A DNA stretch of 64,000 nucleotides. It comes from Actinomadura barringtoniae (GTDB lineage: Bacteria; Actinomycetota; Actinomycetes; Streptosporangiales; Streptosporangiaceae). The translations under genes and the position numbers were made by a program. The stretch is taken from positions 248,001 through 312,000 of the forward strand of contig NZ_JAGEOJ010000015.1 in the NCBI RefSeq assembly GCF_017573505.1, in the 5' to 3' direction. The notes beneath the pieces were generated by a model. That model was not told the origin of the DNA. It saw only the letters and a program-made list of their open reading frames with translations, and did not search any database. This document shows positions 8,355-16,886 of the stretch, one piece after another. Numbering within the stretch: the stretch's first letter is position 1; each line of letters starts with the position of its first letter.

Positions 8355-9854
8355 TTAGCGGCCCTGGTAGTTCGGGGCCTCGACGGTCATCTGGATGTCG
8401 TGCGGGTGGCTCTCCTTCAGGCCCGCCGCGGTGATCTGCATCAGCGAGCCGCGCTCCTTCAGCTCGGGGATCGTCCGGGCCCCGGCGTACCACATCGACT
8501 GGTGGAGGCCGCCGACCAGCTGGTGGGCGACGTTGGAGAGCGGGCCGCGGTAGGGCACCTGGCCCTCGACGCCCTCGGGGATCAGCTTCTCCTCAGCGGA
8601 CACGTCCGCCTGGGCGTAGCGGTCCTTGGAGAACGAGAGGCCGCCGCGCTCGCGGTTGCGCATCGCGCCGAGCGAGCCCATGCCGCGGTACGACTTGTAC
8701 TGCTTGCCGTGCACGAAGATCAGCTCGCCCGGGGACTCCTCGACGCCCGCCAGCAGGCTGCCGAGCATCACCGTGTCGGCGCCCGCAACGATGGCCTTGG
8801 CGATGTCGCCCGAGTACTGCAGGCCGCCGTCGCCGATCACCGGGACGCCGCCCTCGCGCGCGGCCCGCGCGGCCTCGTAGATCGCGGTGATCTGCGGGAC
8901 GCCGACGCCCGCGACGACCCGGGTCGTGCAGATGGAGCCGGGCCCGACGCCGACCTTGACCGCGTCCGCGCCCGCGTCGATCAGGGCCTTCGCCCCGGCG
9001 TAGGTGGCGATGTTGCCGCCGACCACGTCCACCCGCGAGTTGGCCTTGATCTTGCCGATGGTGTCCACGACGCCCTTGGAGTGGCCGTGCGCGGTGTCCA
9101 CGATGATCACGTCGGTGCCGGCCTCGATCAGGGCCTGCGCGCGGCGGATCGCGTCCTCGCCGACGCCCACCGCCGCCGCGACGACCAGCCGGCCGTCGGC
9201 GTCCTTGGTGGAGTTCGGGTACTGCTCGCTCTTGGTGAAGTCCTTGACCGTGATCAGCCCGCGCAGCCGGCCCTCGCCGTCGATCAGCGGCAGCTTCTCG
9301 ATCTTGTTGCTGGCCAGCAGCTGGAACGCCTCGTCCTTGGACACGTCCACCGGCGCGGTGATCAGCGGCATCGGGGTCATGACCTCGCGGACCGGCCGCG
9401 ACAGGGCGGTCTCGAAGCGCATGTCGCGGTTGGTCACGATGCCGACCAGCACGCCCCGTACATCGGTCACCGGCACGCCGGAGATCCGGAAGCGGGCGCA
9501 GAGCTCCTCGACGTCGGCCAGGGTCGCGTCCGGCAGGCAGGTGACCGGGTTGGTCACCATCCCGGCCTCGGACCGCTTGACCCGGTCGGCCTGCTCGGCC
9601 TGCTCCTCGACCGGCATGTTGCGGTGCAGCACGCCGACGCCGCCCTGGCGCGCCATCGCCACCGCCGTACGGGCCTCGGTCACGGTGTCCATCGCCGCCG
9701 ACACCAGCGGGATCCGCAGCGTGATGTTGCGCGACAGCCGGGTCGTCGTGTCGGCGTCGCCGGGCTGCAGGTCGGAATAACCCGGCAGCAGCAGCACGTC
9801 GTCAAAGGTCAGGCCCTGCTGTACGAACTTCGCGGGGTCGGCTGCGGGGTTCAT
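8355..9854 (-). CDS. guaB: IMP dehydrogenase
   Basis: A 499-residue enzyme converting IMP to XMP with NAD+, the committed step to guanine nucleotides. The TIM barrel starts at GLTFDDVLLLPGYSD, two CBS domains interrupt it at about residues 95-205, and the catalytic loop PGSICTTR (Cys near residue 310) and GDGGLQYSGDI phosphate site follow. The C-terminal flap has RYAQ. Start chosen at the ATG following GGAAGG, giving the family length. It heads a guaB-guaB3 unit; a 400-bp upstream region separates it from the divergent DUF5319 gene and must hold its promoter. Confidence 0.97.
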   Translation of the reverse strand: MNPAADPAKFVQQGLTFDDVLLLPGYSDLQPGDADTTTRLSRNITLRIPLVSAAMDTVTEARTAVAMARQGGVGVLHRNMPVEEQAEQADRVKRSEAGMVTNPVTCLPDATLADVEELCARFRISGVPVTDVRGVLVGIVTNRDMRFETALSRPVREVMTPMPLITAPVDVSKDEAFQLLASNKIEKLPLIDGEGRLRGLITVKDFTKSEQYPNSTKDADGRLVVAAAVGVGEDAIRRAQALIEAGTDVIIVDTAHGHSKGVVDTIGKIKANSRVDVVGGNIATYAGAKALIDAGADAVKVGVGPGSICTTRVVAGVGVPQITAIYEAARAAREGGVPVIGDGGLQYSGDIAKAIVAGADTVMLGSLLAGVEESPGELIFVHGKQYKSYRGMGSLGAMRNRERGGLSFSKDRYAQADVSAEEKLIPEGVEGQVPYRGPLSNVAHQLVGGLHQSMWYAGARTIPELKERGSLMQITAAGLKESHPHDIQMTVEAPNYQGR

Positions 9855-10255
9855 GACTACCTTCCCGTAGTGGGTGGCCCAGGATGGAAACGGCATGTGG
9901 AACGGCATCCCGCCAGGTCACGGCGGCCTCGTTCCATGGTAGGGCGTGACACGCCCGGGAACCCGCCGCTTTCCAGCGCGAAGCACGTGGCGTTGATGAC
10001 ACTCCGTAACGCCGGACGGGCCCTGCCGAATTCCCGCGGACCTCGGGCGAACCCCAGGCGGGCCGCCGGTGATCCGCGAGTGATCGCAAGGGGTTTCGCG
10101 CGGCGCCTCCGCCCGCCCGTCCCCGCCCGGGCCCGGTACCGGACATTAAAGAAACCCCCTGTGGGCCTTTGCGGAACGCCCCCGAGGGGTGACTGTTCGC
10201 GTACAGAAGAGACAGGGGGTGCACCTGCCCCGGTGAGGCGCAGTAGCGTGGGGGT
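9855..10255. other. divergent intergenic region between guaB and DUF5319 gene
   Basis: No credible gene here. It contains an inverted repeat of nine bases (ACCCCCTGT at 10154-10162, ACAGGGGGT at 10212-10220) with a 49-nt spacer, lying 35 bp before the DUF5319 start. The guaB promoter must also be in this region; a TACCAT box on the minus strand near 9940 is the only candidate seen. No riboswitch was recognised. Confidence 0.5.
10244..10249 (+). promoter_or_regulatory. -10 box of a probable leaderless promoter
   Basis: TAGCGT fits the actinobacterial TANNNT -10 pattern and ends six bases before the GTG start at 10256, where transcription would begin. No convincing ribosome binding site exists. 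Confidence 0.45.
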
Positions 10256-10645
10256 GTGCACGACGATGCCCCGCTCGACCCGTTCGCCGGTGATCCGGAG
10301 GATCCGGCGGCGTCACTCGGCGACCCTGGGGAAGAGGTCGCTCCGCTCAGCGTGGCGGAGCGAGAAGACGTGCTGGCCGACCTCGCCGACCTCGAGGTGT
10401 TCCGGGCGCTGCTGGAGCCGCTCGGCGTACGCGGGCTGACCGTCGACTGCGGCGACTGCGGCAAGCTCCACTACATCGACTGGGACCTCCTGCACGGCAA
10501 CCTCCGCCACCTGCTCGACCAGGGCCTGCCCCGCGTGCACGAGCCCGCCCTGGCCCCCGACCCGGTCGACTACGTCAGCTGGGAGTACGCCCGCGGCTAC
10601 GTCGACGGCGTCATCGACAGCGAAGAGGGCCGCGACAACGACTGA
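10256..10645 (+). CDS. DUF5319 family protein
   Basis: A 129-residue acidic soluble protein with a CGDCGKLHYIDWDLL motif in the middle and a YARGYVDG motif near the end, typical of DUF5319. The family is conserved next to guaB and the sigD locus in actinobacteria (as Rv3412 is in Mycobacterium tuberculosis) but has no assigned function; the paired cysteines could bind metal. Start is GTG at 10256, supported by a leaderless-type -10 box. It is convergent with the anti-sigma gene. Confidence 0.8.
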   Translation: MHDDAPLDPFAGDPEDPAASLGDPGEEVAPLSVAEREDVLADLADLEVFRALLEPLGVRGLTVDCGDCGKLHYIDWDLLHGNLRHLLDQGLPRVHEPALAPDPVDYVSWEYARGYVDGVIDSEEGRDND

Positions 10646-10661
10646 CGCCCGCCGCATCGGT

Positions 10662-10737
10662 CAGTGGTCGTCCTTGGCCAGTGGTCGTTCTCGTCAGTGG
10701 TCGTCCTTGGTCAGTGGTCGTTCTCGTCAGTGGTCGT
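10662..10737. repeat. five-copy repeat at the 3' end of the anti-sigma gene
   Basis: The decamer CAGTGGTCGT starts at 10662, 10679, 10695, 10712 and 10728, alternating 17- and 16-bp steps, so the higher-order unit is 33 bp. The last copy is the genuine end of the minus-strand anti-sigma gene (codons for Asp-His then TGA). The four others are downstream non-coding echoes that repeat those codons and the stop. Confidence 0.9.
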
Positions 10738-11680
10738 TCCGGTACTTGTCGATCCGCTTCTGCGCCTGCCTGCGGATGTCCTCGAGCTTCTTGCGCGTGT
10801 CGTCGGAGTCGTGCCGCGGCGGCGGGAACTGCCAGGGCGTGCCGTGGGTCCCGCGCGGCGTCGGGCGCGGCTTGAGCAGGTCTTCGAGGCGCTGCTTGAG
10901 GTCCTCGATCTGCTTGCGCACCTGATCGTCCTTGGTGCCCTTGCCGTCGGTCCGTTCATGCCCGCCGGGCCGCGCCACGGGCGCGGGCGCCGGGTCGGGC
11001 TGCTTCTTCGGCTCGGCAGGCGCCGTGGAACGGGCGTCCTCGGAGAGTCCCGGCTTGTCGGGCGCGGGCGCCGAACGGTGCTCGGCGATCCCGCCACCGG
11101 CCGCCGCCACCCCCGTACTGGCCAGAACCGCCCCGGCCACGCCGAGCGCCACGATCGTGCGCGACCCGCGCCGCCGCCCGCCCCCTGCCGTCGACGGCGT
11201 CGCCCCCGCCTCCGCGGGCGCGTCGCCATCCGCGTCAGCGTCCCCATCGCCCCGCCGAGCCGCGGACGCCGCCTGAGCGATCGCGACCGCCGGGGCGGCA
11301 GATGTCTCCGGGGCCGTGACGGCGGTGGTCGCGGGGGTCTCGTCGACGTCGGCGATGAGGGCGCGGAGGAGGCGTACGGCCGGATCTCCGGAAGCGCTCT
11401 CTGGAGCGCCGAGCGCGCCGGTCTTGGGCTCGGGCGCGGGGACGAGCGGCAGGACGTGATCGGGGTCGGTGGAGCCGATCGGGTCGGTGGAGCCGGACGG
11501 CTCAGAGGCCGCAACGCGGCGAGCCGCCAGGGCGTCGAAAATCGCGTCGGTACGGCGCACGGCGCTGAGGTCGGCTGTGCCCGCGCGAGAGTCTGGGGTC
11601 GAAGGCTCGGCCGGATCCGGGGTCTCGTGGCCGTGCTCCGCCCCCGTGGCTTCGCCCCGCCGCGCCCGGTGTTCCGTCAA
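10727..11680 (-). CDS. membrane-anchored anti-sigma factor, RsdA-like
   Basis: A 317-residue protein. Residues 37-54 (DLSAVRRTDAIFDALAAR) resemble the sigma-binding segment of anti-sigma-D factor RsdA. A long Ala/Pro/Asp-rich linker leads to one transmembrane helix at about 174-196, followed by an extracytoplasmic Pro/Lys-rich region and a charged coiled C-terminus. It overlaps the sigma gene by four bases (ATGA), so the two are translated together. By analogy it holds the sigma factor at the membrane until regulated proteolysis. The gene order sigma, anti-sigma, DUF5319, guaB parallels the mycobacterial sigD locus. Confidence 0.75.
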   Translation of the reverse strand: MTEHRARRGEATGAEHGHETPDPAEPSTPDSRAGTADLSAVRRTDAIFDALAARRVAASEPSGSTDPIGSTDPDHVLPLVPAPEPKTGALGAPESASGDPAVRLLRALIADVDETPATTAVTAPETSAAPAVAIAQAASAARRGDGDADADGDAPAEAGATPSTAGGGRRRGSRTIVALGVAGAVLASTGVAAAGGGIAEHRSAPAPDKPGLSEDARSTAPAEPKKQPDPAPAPVARPGGHERTDGKGTKDDQVRKQIEDLKQRLEDLLKPRPTPRGTHGTPWQFPPPRHDSDDTRKKLEDIRRQAQKRIDKYRNDH

Positions 11681-12369
11681 GCGATCGACTCCTCTCTGGC
11701 CATCGCCCGCAGCCGGGCCAGGGCCCGGTGCTGCGCGACGCGTACGGCCCCCGCGGACATGCCCAGCACATTACCGGTCTCCTCCGCCGACAGCCCCGCC
11801 ACCACTCGCAGCAACACCAGCTCACGCTGGTGGTCGGGCAGGCGCGTCAGCAGATCGCGGGCGCGCTGTGCCTCGATGTAGCGCACGACGGTCTCCTCGG
11901 GACCCGGCCGGTCGTCCGGCCCGTCCGGGAGATCCTCGGTCGGCACGGCCGCACGGACGGCACTGCGCAGCGCGTCGGCGATCTTGTGCGCGGCGATGCC
12001 GAAGACGAACGAGGCGAACGGGCGTCCCATGTCGCGGTAGCGCGGCAGCGCGGACAGCACCGCGATGCAGACCTCCTGGGCCACGTCGTCGGCGATGTGG
12101 TACTGCCCCGACACCCGGCCGAGGCGGGCCCGGCAGTAGCGCACGACCATCGGGCGCACGTGCCCGATGAGCATCTCGATCGCGCCCGGGTCGCCCTGCA
12201 CGGCAAGGCTCGTCAGTTCCTTCAGGTCGCCTTCGTCGGCTTTCGCCGTACGCACGACCCGCACCCCTCGACCGACATCGCGAGCTGTCGGGGGGGCGTT
12301 CCCCCCCGAGAGCTCGGTAGCGCGCGCGGTCGTGGTCCCGGCGAAAGCTCCCTCGGTCACGTAGAGCAT
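11677..12369 (-). CDS. sigD: RNA polymerase sigma factor, SigD-type (ECF)
   Basis: About 230 residues. Region 2 is seen in HVRPMVVRYCRARLG, DDVAQEVCIAVL and ALPRYRDMGRPFASF; region 4 in LPDHQRELVLLRVVAGLSAEE and the recognition helix SAGAVRVAQHRAL. These closely follow SigD of actinobacteria. The start is uncertain: ATG 12369 is used, with in-frame alternatives at 12423 (upstream) and GTG 12360. No sequence has a strong ribosome binding site. Co-translated with the anti-sigma gene. It probably directs a stationary-phase or stringent-response regulon, by analogy. Confidence 0.85.
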   Translation of the reverse strand: MLYVTEGAFAGTTTARATELSGGNAPPTARDVGRGVRVVRTAKADEGDLKELTSLAVQGDPGAIEMLIGHVRPMVVRYCRARLGRVSGQYHIADDVAQEVCIAVLSALPRYRDMGRPFASFVFGIAAHKIADALRSAVRAAVPTEDLPDGPDDRPGPEETVVRYIEAQRARDLLTRLPDHQRELVLLRVVAGLSAEETGNVLGMSAGAVRVAQHRALARLRAMAREESIA

Positions 12370-12699
12370 GATGCCCAGCGGGCTGGGGCCTGTCTCCACT
12401 GTCCACGACAACGGAATGGTCACAGTGCGGGGACGAGCCTGCCGATATTACGTAACGCGGTCATCCGACCGCGCACGGTGTCGCGAATGTCCCACGTCAC
12501 ACTACAAATAGCTGCATACAGCTCAGCAAGGGACGAATACCTACGATCACGGCAACCGGGGCGAACAACGAAGGCCCCCATCCGAAACCGGATGGGGGCC
12601 CTCGTTCGTGCGCGGGAACGATCGGTGACGACCGTCCCGGTGATCAGTGACCGGCGAACGACCGGTGGCCGCCCGGGCGATCAGTGATCGTTCAGCCGA
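12370..12699. other. intergenic region between sigD and groEL
   Basis: No gene seen. It holds the sigD promoter region (AT-rich around 12440-12540), the groEL terminator hairpin at 12573-12600 and the repeats that echo the groEL stop. Confidence 0.5.
12573..12600. terminator. groEL transcription terminator hairpin
   Basis: A perfect 12-bp stem (12573-12584 with 12589-12600) closed by the tetraloop AAAC, extended by an AACGA/TCGTT outer stem. It lies 100 bp beyond the groEL stop on the minus strand and 230 bp upstream of sigD. Confidence 0.85.

Positions 12700-12706
<7 letters not shown>
12642..12706. repeat. GATCAGTG repeats echoing the groEL stop codon
   Basis: GATCAGTG occurs at 12642, 12679 and 12698, with a variant GATCGGTG near 12620. 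The 12698 copy contains the groEL TGA and last His codon on the minus strand; the others are downstream echoes of the same CACTGATC. Confidence 0.75.
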
Positions 12707-14325
<1,619 letters not shown>

Positions 14326-14370
14326 GCGGAAAACTCCCAAATTGCGTATACGGGGAGCACAGTCACGCGA

Positions 14371-14410
14371 CCGCCCCGGATCGCCCCTCAAGCGGGCGAT
14401 TCCGGGGCGG
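14371..14410. other. intercistronic hairpin between groES and groEL
   Basis: Arms 14371-14386 and 14394-14410 pair over 16 bp with a single bulged T, leaving a 7-nt loop. There is no T-run on the minus strand, so it is more likely an mRNA processing or stability element than a full terminator. Confidence 0.7.
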
Positions 14411-14430
14411 CTGCATCACGTCTCGGGTGA

Positions 14431-14739
14431 TTACTTCTCGATGATCGCGAGCACGTCGCGCGCCGAGAGAACGAGGTACTCCTCGTTGTTGTACTTGACC
14501 TCGGTGCCCCCGTACTTGCTGTACAGGACGATGTCGCCGACGCTGACGTCGAGCGGCACGCGGTCGCCCTTGTCGTCGACGCGGCCCGGGCCGACCGCAA
14601 GGACGGTGCCCTCCTGGGGCTTCTCCTTGGCGGTGTCGGGAATGACAAGGCCCGACGCGGTGGTGGTCTCGGCCTCGAGCGGCTGGACCACGATGCGGTC
14701 CTCGAGCGGCTTGAGAGCAACCTTGGTGGCGGTCGTCAC
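14431..14739 (-). CDS. groES: co-chaperonin GroES
   Basis: A 102-residue lid of the GroEL chamber. It shows the family core KPLEDRIVVQ, the mobile loop segment ETTTASGLVIPD that docks on GroEL, and the GDIVLYSKYGGTEV C-terminal half. GTG start with GGGGAGG seven bases upstream gives the standard length. It is the first gene of the groES-groEL operon; the CIRCE operator lies about 130 bp upstream. Confidence 0.97.
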   Translation of the reverse strand: MTTATKVALKPLEDRIVVQPLEAETTTASGLVIPDTAKEKPQEGTVLAVGPGRVDDKGDRVPLDVSVGDIVLYSKYGGTEVKYNNEEYLVLSARDVLAIIEK

Positions 14740-14866
14740 GATCTGACCTCCCCTTCGTGGTGTCCTCGGTCGACCATCGGTGGCCGACCGCACATGTGGC
14801 AGAAGAGGCGACCCTGGACCGGCCTGTCGTCGCGGGTGCCAGACCGACCTTTGTGTCGCTGTGTGG

Positions 14867-14893
14867 TTGGCACTCTCGCATTGAGAGTGCCAG
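14867..14893. promoter_or_regulatory. CIRCE operator (HrcA binding site)
   Basis: TTGGCACTC, nine bases, GAGTGCCAG: a near-perfect match to the CIRCE consensus TTAGCACTC-N9-GAGTGCTAA. It lies upstream of groES on the minus strand, so HrcA should repress groES-groEL until heat shock. It is also about 100 bp upstream of the divergent methyltransferase gene. Confidence 0.95.
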
Positions 14894-14977
14894 TCATGGA
14901 GACTATGCAATGCCCGGTAACCCGTCAACACGAACACGGTCGCCCCCGGCACCGACCTCCGCCGTTCACCCGGCCGC

Positions 14978-14983
14978 TACCGT
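14978..14983 (+). promoter_or_regulatory. -10 box of a probable leaderless promoter
   Basis: TACCGT ends seven bases before the ATG at 14991. No ribosome binding site precedes that ATG. Confidence 0.5.
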
Positions 14984-14990
14984 CCACCCT

Positions 14991-16292
14991 ATGGACCTTG
15001 AGGCGTTCCTCGGCCTGCTCACCCCGGATGGCCAGGCGGTTCTCGCCGCCGCGGGCGCCTCTGACGTCTCGGAGGACGCCCTCATCTCGACGGCCGCACG
15101 ACTGCGCAAGAGCCACCCCGCGGAGCTGGTGGCGGCCGCTCTCACTCAGGTCCGTCTGCGCGAACGCGCCCGCGCGAAGTTCGGCGAGGATGCCGCCCGC
15201 ATGTACTTCACCCCGGCCGGGCTTGAGCAGTCCACGCGCGCGAGCGTCGCCGCCCACCGAGCCCACCGCTTCACCGCCCACCGCTTCACCGCCCACCGAA
15301 CCGCAGACCGAACCGCAGACCGAACCGCAGACCGAACCGCCGATGGAAACGTTTCCACTGCGCGCGAGGCGGAGACCTCGCGCCGGGCGGAGGCTGCGCG
15401 TGGGGTGTTGGAGCTGGGGTGCGGGATCGGGGGTGACCTCATCTCGCGGGGGCGTGCGGGGGTGCCGGGGGTGGGGGTGGAGCTTGATCCGCTGACGGCC
15501 GCGGTGGCTCGGGCGAATGTCGACGCGTTCGGGCTGACGGAGCTGGTTTCCGTACGAGAGGGCGATGCCGCCGAGGAGGACCCTCGGGGGTTCGCTGCGG
15601 TGTTCGCGGATCCGGGGCGGCGGACAGGGCGGGGGCGGGTCTTTGATCCGAAGGCTTATCAGCCGCCGCTGGACATGGTCCTGGAGCTGGCTTCACGTGC
15701 GCCGGGAGGGTGCGTGAAGGTGGCGCCCGGGATCCCGTACGAGGCGATCCCGGAGGGGGCGGAGGCCGAGTGGGTCTCGGTGGGCGGCGAGGTGAAGGAG
15801 GCCGCGCTGTGGCTCGGGGAGCTGGCCGGTGATGTCGGGCGGCGGGCGACGCTGATCTCAGGCGCGGAGACGGTGACGCTGACGCCCGGGGCGGTCGAGC
15901 CCCGGGTCAAGAATTGGGGTCGGTATCTGTACGAGCCGGACGGGGCCGTCATCCGGGCTCATCTCGTCGCCGAGGTGGCGGAGATGGTCGGGGGCGGGCT
16001 CGCGGATCCGCAGATCGCGTACGTGACCGGGGACGAGCTGGTGGAAACGCCGTTCGCGAGCGCCTACGAGATCGAGGACGTGATGCCGTTCTCGCTGAAG
16101 CGGCTGCGGGCCGAGGTGCGGCGGCGGGAGGTCGGGGCACTGACGCTCAAGAAGCGCGGGTCGGCGGTGGACCTGGAGCGGCTGCGGCGTGATCTGGGAT
16201 TGCGGAAGACCAAAGGCGGACCGGAACTCGTGGTCGTCCTGACGCGGGTCGATACGGCCCCGGTGGCGTTGCTGACACGCCCGATACGCTGA
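14991..16292 (+). CDS. SAM-dependent methyltransferase with THUMP-like domain
   Basis: A 433-residue protein. An N-terminal helical region (about 1-80) is followed by a repetitive linker, then a class I methyltransferase fold with VLELGCGIGGDLI as the SAM-binding motif I near residue 140, GVELD as motif II and a catalytic-type FADPGRR loop. A C-terminal THUMP-like RNA-binding domain follows (EDVMPFSLKRL region). The combination suggests RNA methylation, perhaps of tRNA, but the target is unknown. It lacks a ribosome binding site and appears leaderless. The linker is encoded by tandem repeats. Confidence 0.78.
   Translation: MDLEAFLGLLTPDGQAVLAAAGASDVSEDALISTAARLRKSHPAELVAAALTQVRLRERARAKFGEDAARMYFTPAGLEQSTRASVAAHRAHRFTAHRFTAHRTADRTADRTADRTADGNVSTAREAETSRRAEAARGVLELGCGIGGDLISRGRAGVPGVGVELDPLTAAVARANVDAFGLTELVSVREGDAAEEDPRGFAAVFADPGRRTGRGRVFDPKAYQPPLDMVLELASRAPGGCVKVAPGIPYEAIPEGAEAEWVSVGGEVKEAALWLGELAGDVGRRATLISGAETVTLTPGAVEPRVKNWGRYLYEPDGAVIRAHLVAEVAEMVGGGLADPQIAYVTGDELVETPFASAYEIEDVMPFSLKRLRAEVRRREVGALTLKKRGSAVDLERLRRDLGLRKTKGGPELVVVLTRVDTAPVALLTRPIR
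15261..15333. repeat. in-gene tandem repeats in the methyltransferase linker
   Basis: Two 15-bp units GCCCACCGCTTCACC (15261-15275, 15276-15290) are followed, after a partial copy, by three 12-bp units GAACCGCAGACC (15298-15333) and a partial fourth. Both periods are multiples of three, so they add AHRFT and RTAD residue repeats without breaking the frame. Confidence 0.9.
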
Positions 16293-16486
16293 ACTCCCGT
16301 TAATCAATCCGAAAGATCTTCGCCCGGCGCGGGAACGCCAAGCAGGCGGGCGCAACTCGCCACGGCAGAGCAAATCCTTACGCGCTTTCCGGCATTGCGC
16401 TCACTATGGTTAGCGACCAAGGGGCAAGGTCGTTATCCACGGGGCGCGAAACGGCGTACCTTGATCATCACCCGGGGAGGCGGCCG

Positions 16487-16693
16487 ATGCACTGCCCCAA
16501 ATGCCGTGCCGAAATGGTCGGCTACCAGCGCGACGGGATCCTGATCGAGCAGTGCACCGCCTGCCGGGCCGTGCTCATAGGGGAATACGAGCTGGTCAAG
16601 CTGGTCGAGACGTGCGGCTGCAGTCTCCCGCCGCCGCTGCCCAGCAACGGTCACGGCGGCCGGGCGTACGAGGGACGTCACCGCCGGTTTTAG
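16487..16693 (+). CDS. small zinc-ribbon protein (zf-TFIIB type)
   Basis: A 68-residue protein with two CxxC knuckles, CPKC at residues 3-6 and CTAC at about 24-27, separated by EMVGYQRDGILIEQ. This is the TFIIB-type zinc ribbon found in many small bacterial proteins of unknown function. The C-terminal half has an isolated CGC and a basic tail. The ATG follows GGGGAGG by six bases. It stands between the methyltransferase and coiled-coil genes with about 190 bp on each side, so it is probably transcribed alone. Confidence 0.8.
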   Translation: MHCPKCRAEMVGYQRDGILIEQCTACRAVLIGEYELVKLVETCGCSLPPPLPSNGHGGRAYEGRHRRF

Positions 16694-16886
16694 GCAGATC
16701 GCCCGAATCAGGGCAGAGGTAATGATCGCCCACTTTCCGCACCACTCGGGAAAGAAGCGCATTCCACAGAACTCGTAATGTTCTTTGCTCCCTCTAATAA
16801 GCGCCCGGCGGACGCACTACAGTTGGCTTCTTCACGATTCATTGCCGCGCACCATTTCATCGCGTCGGCACACGAAGGAGCATCGG

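Noticed and set aside
8355..8470. Riboswitch or attenuator near guaB/guaB3
   Set aside because: No purine-type aptamer features were found; only ordinary coding sequence and a short gap are seen.
10662..10737. Possible CRISPR-like repeat array
   Set aside because: The repeats are 10-17 bp with no true unique spacers of equal length, no cas genes are present, and the array carries a gene end.
14757..14990. Upstream extension of the methyltransferase through the CIRCE site
   Set aside because: The extension would translate the groES promoter and operator; the ATG at 14991 has the leaderless -10 box and fits better.
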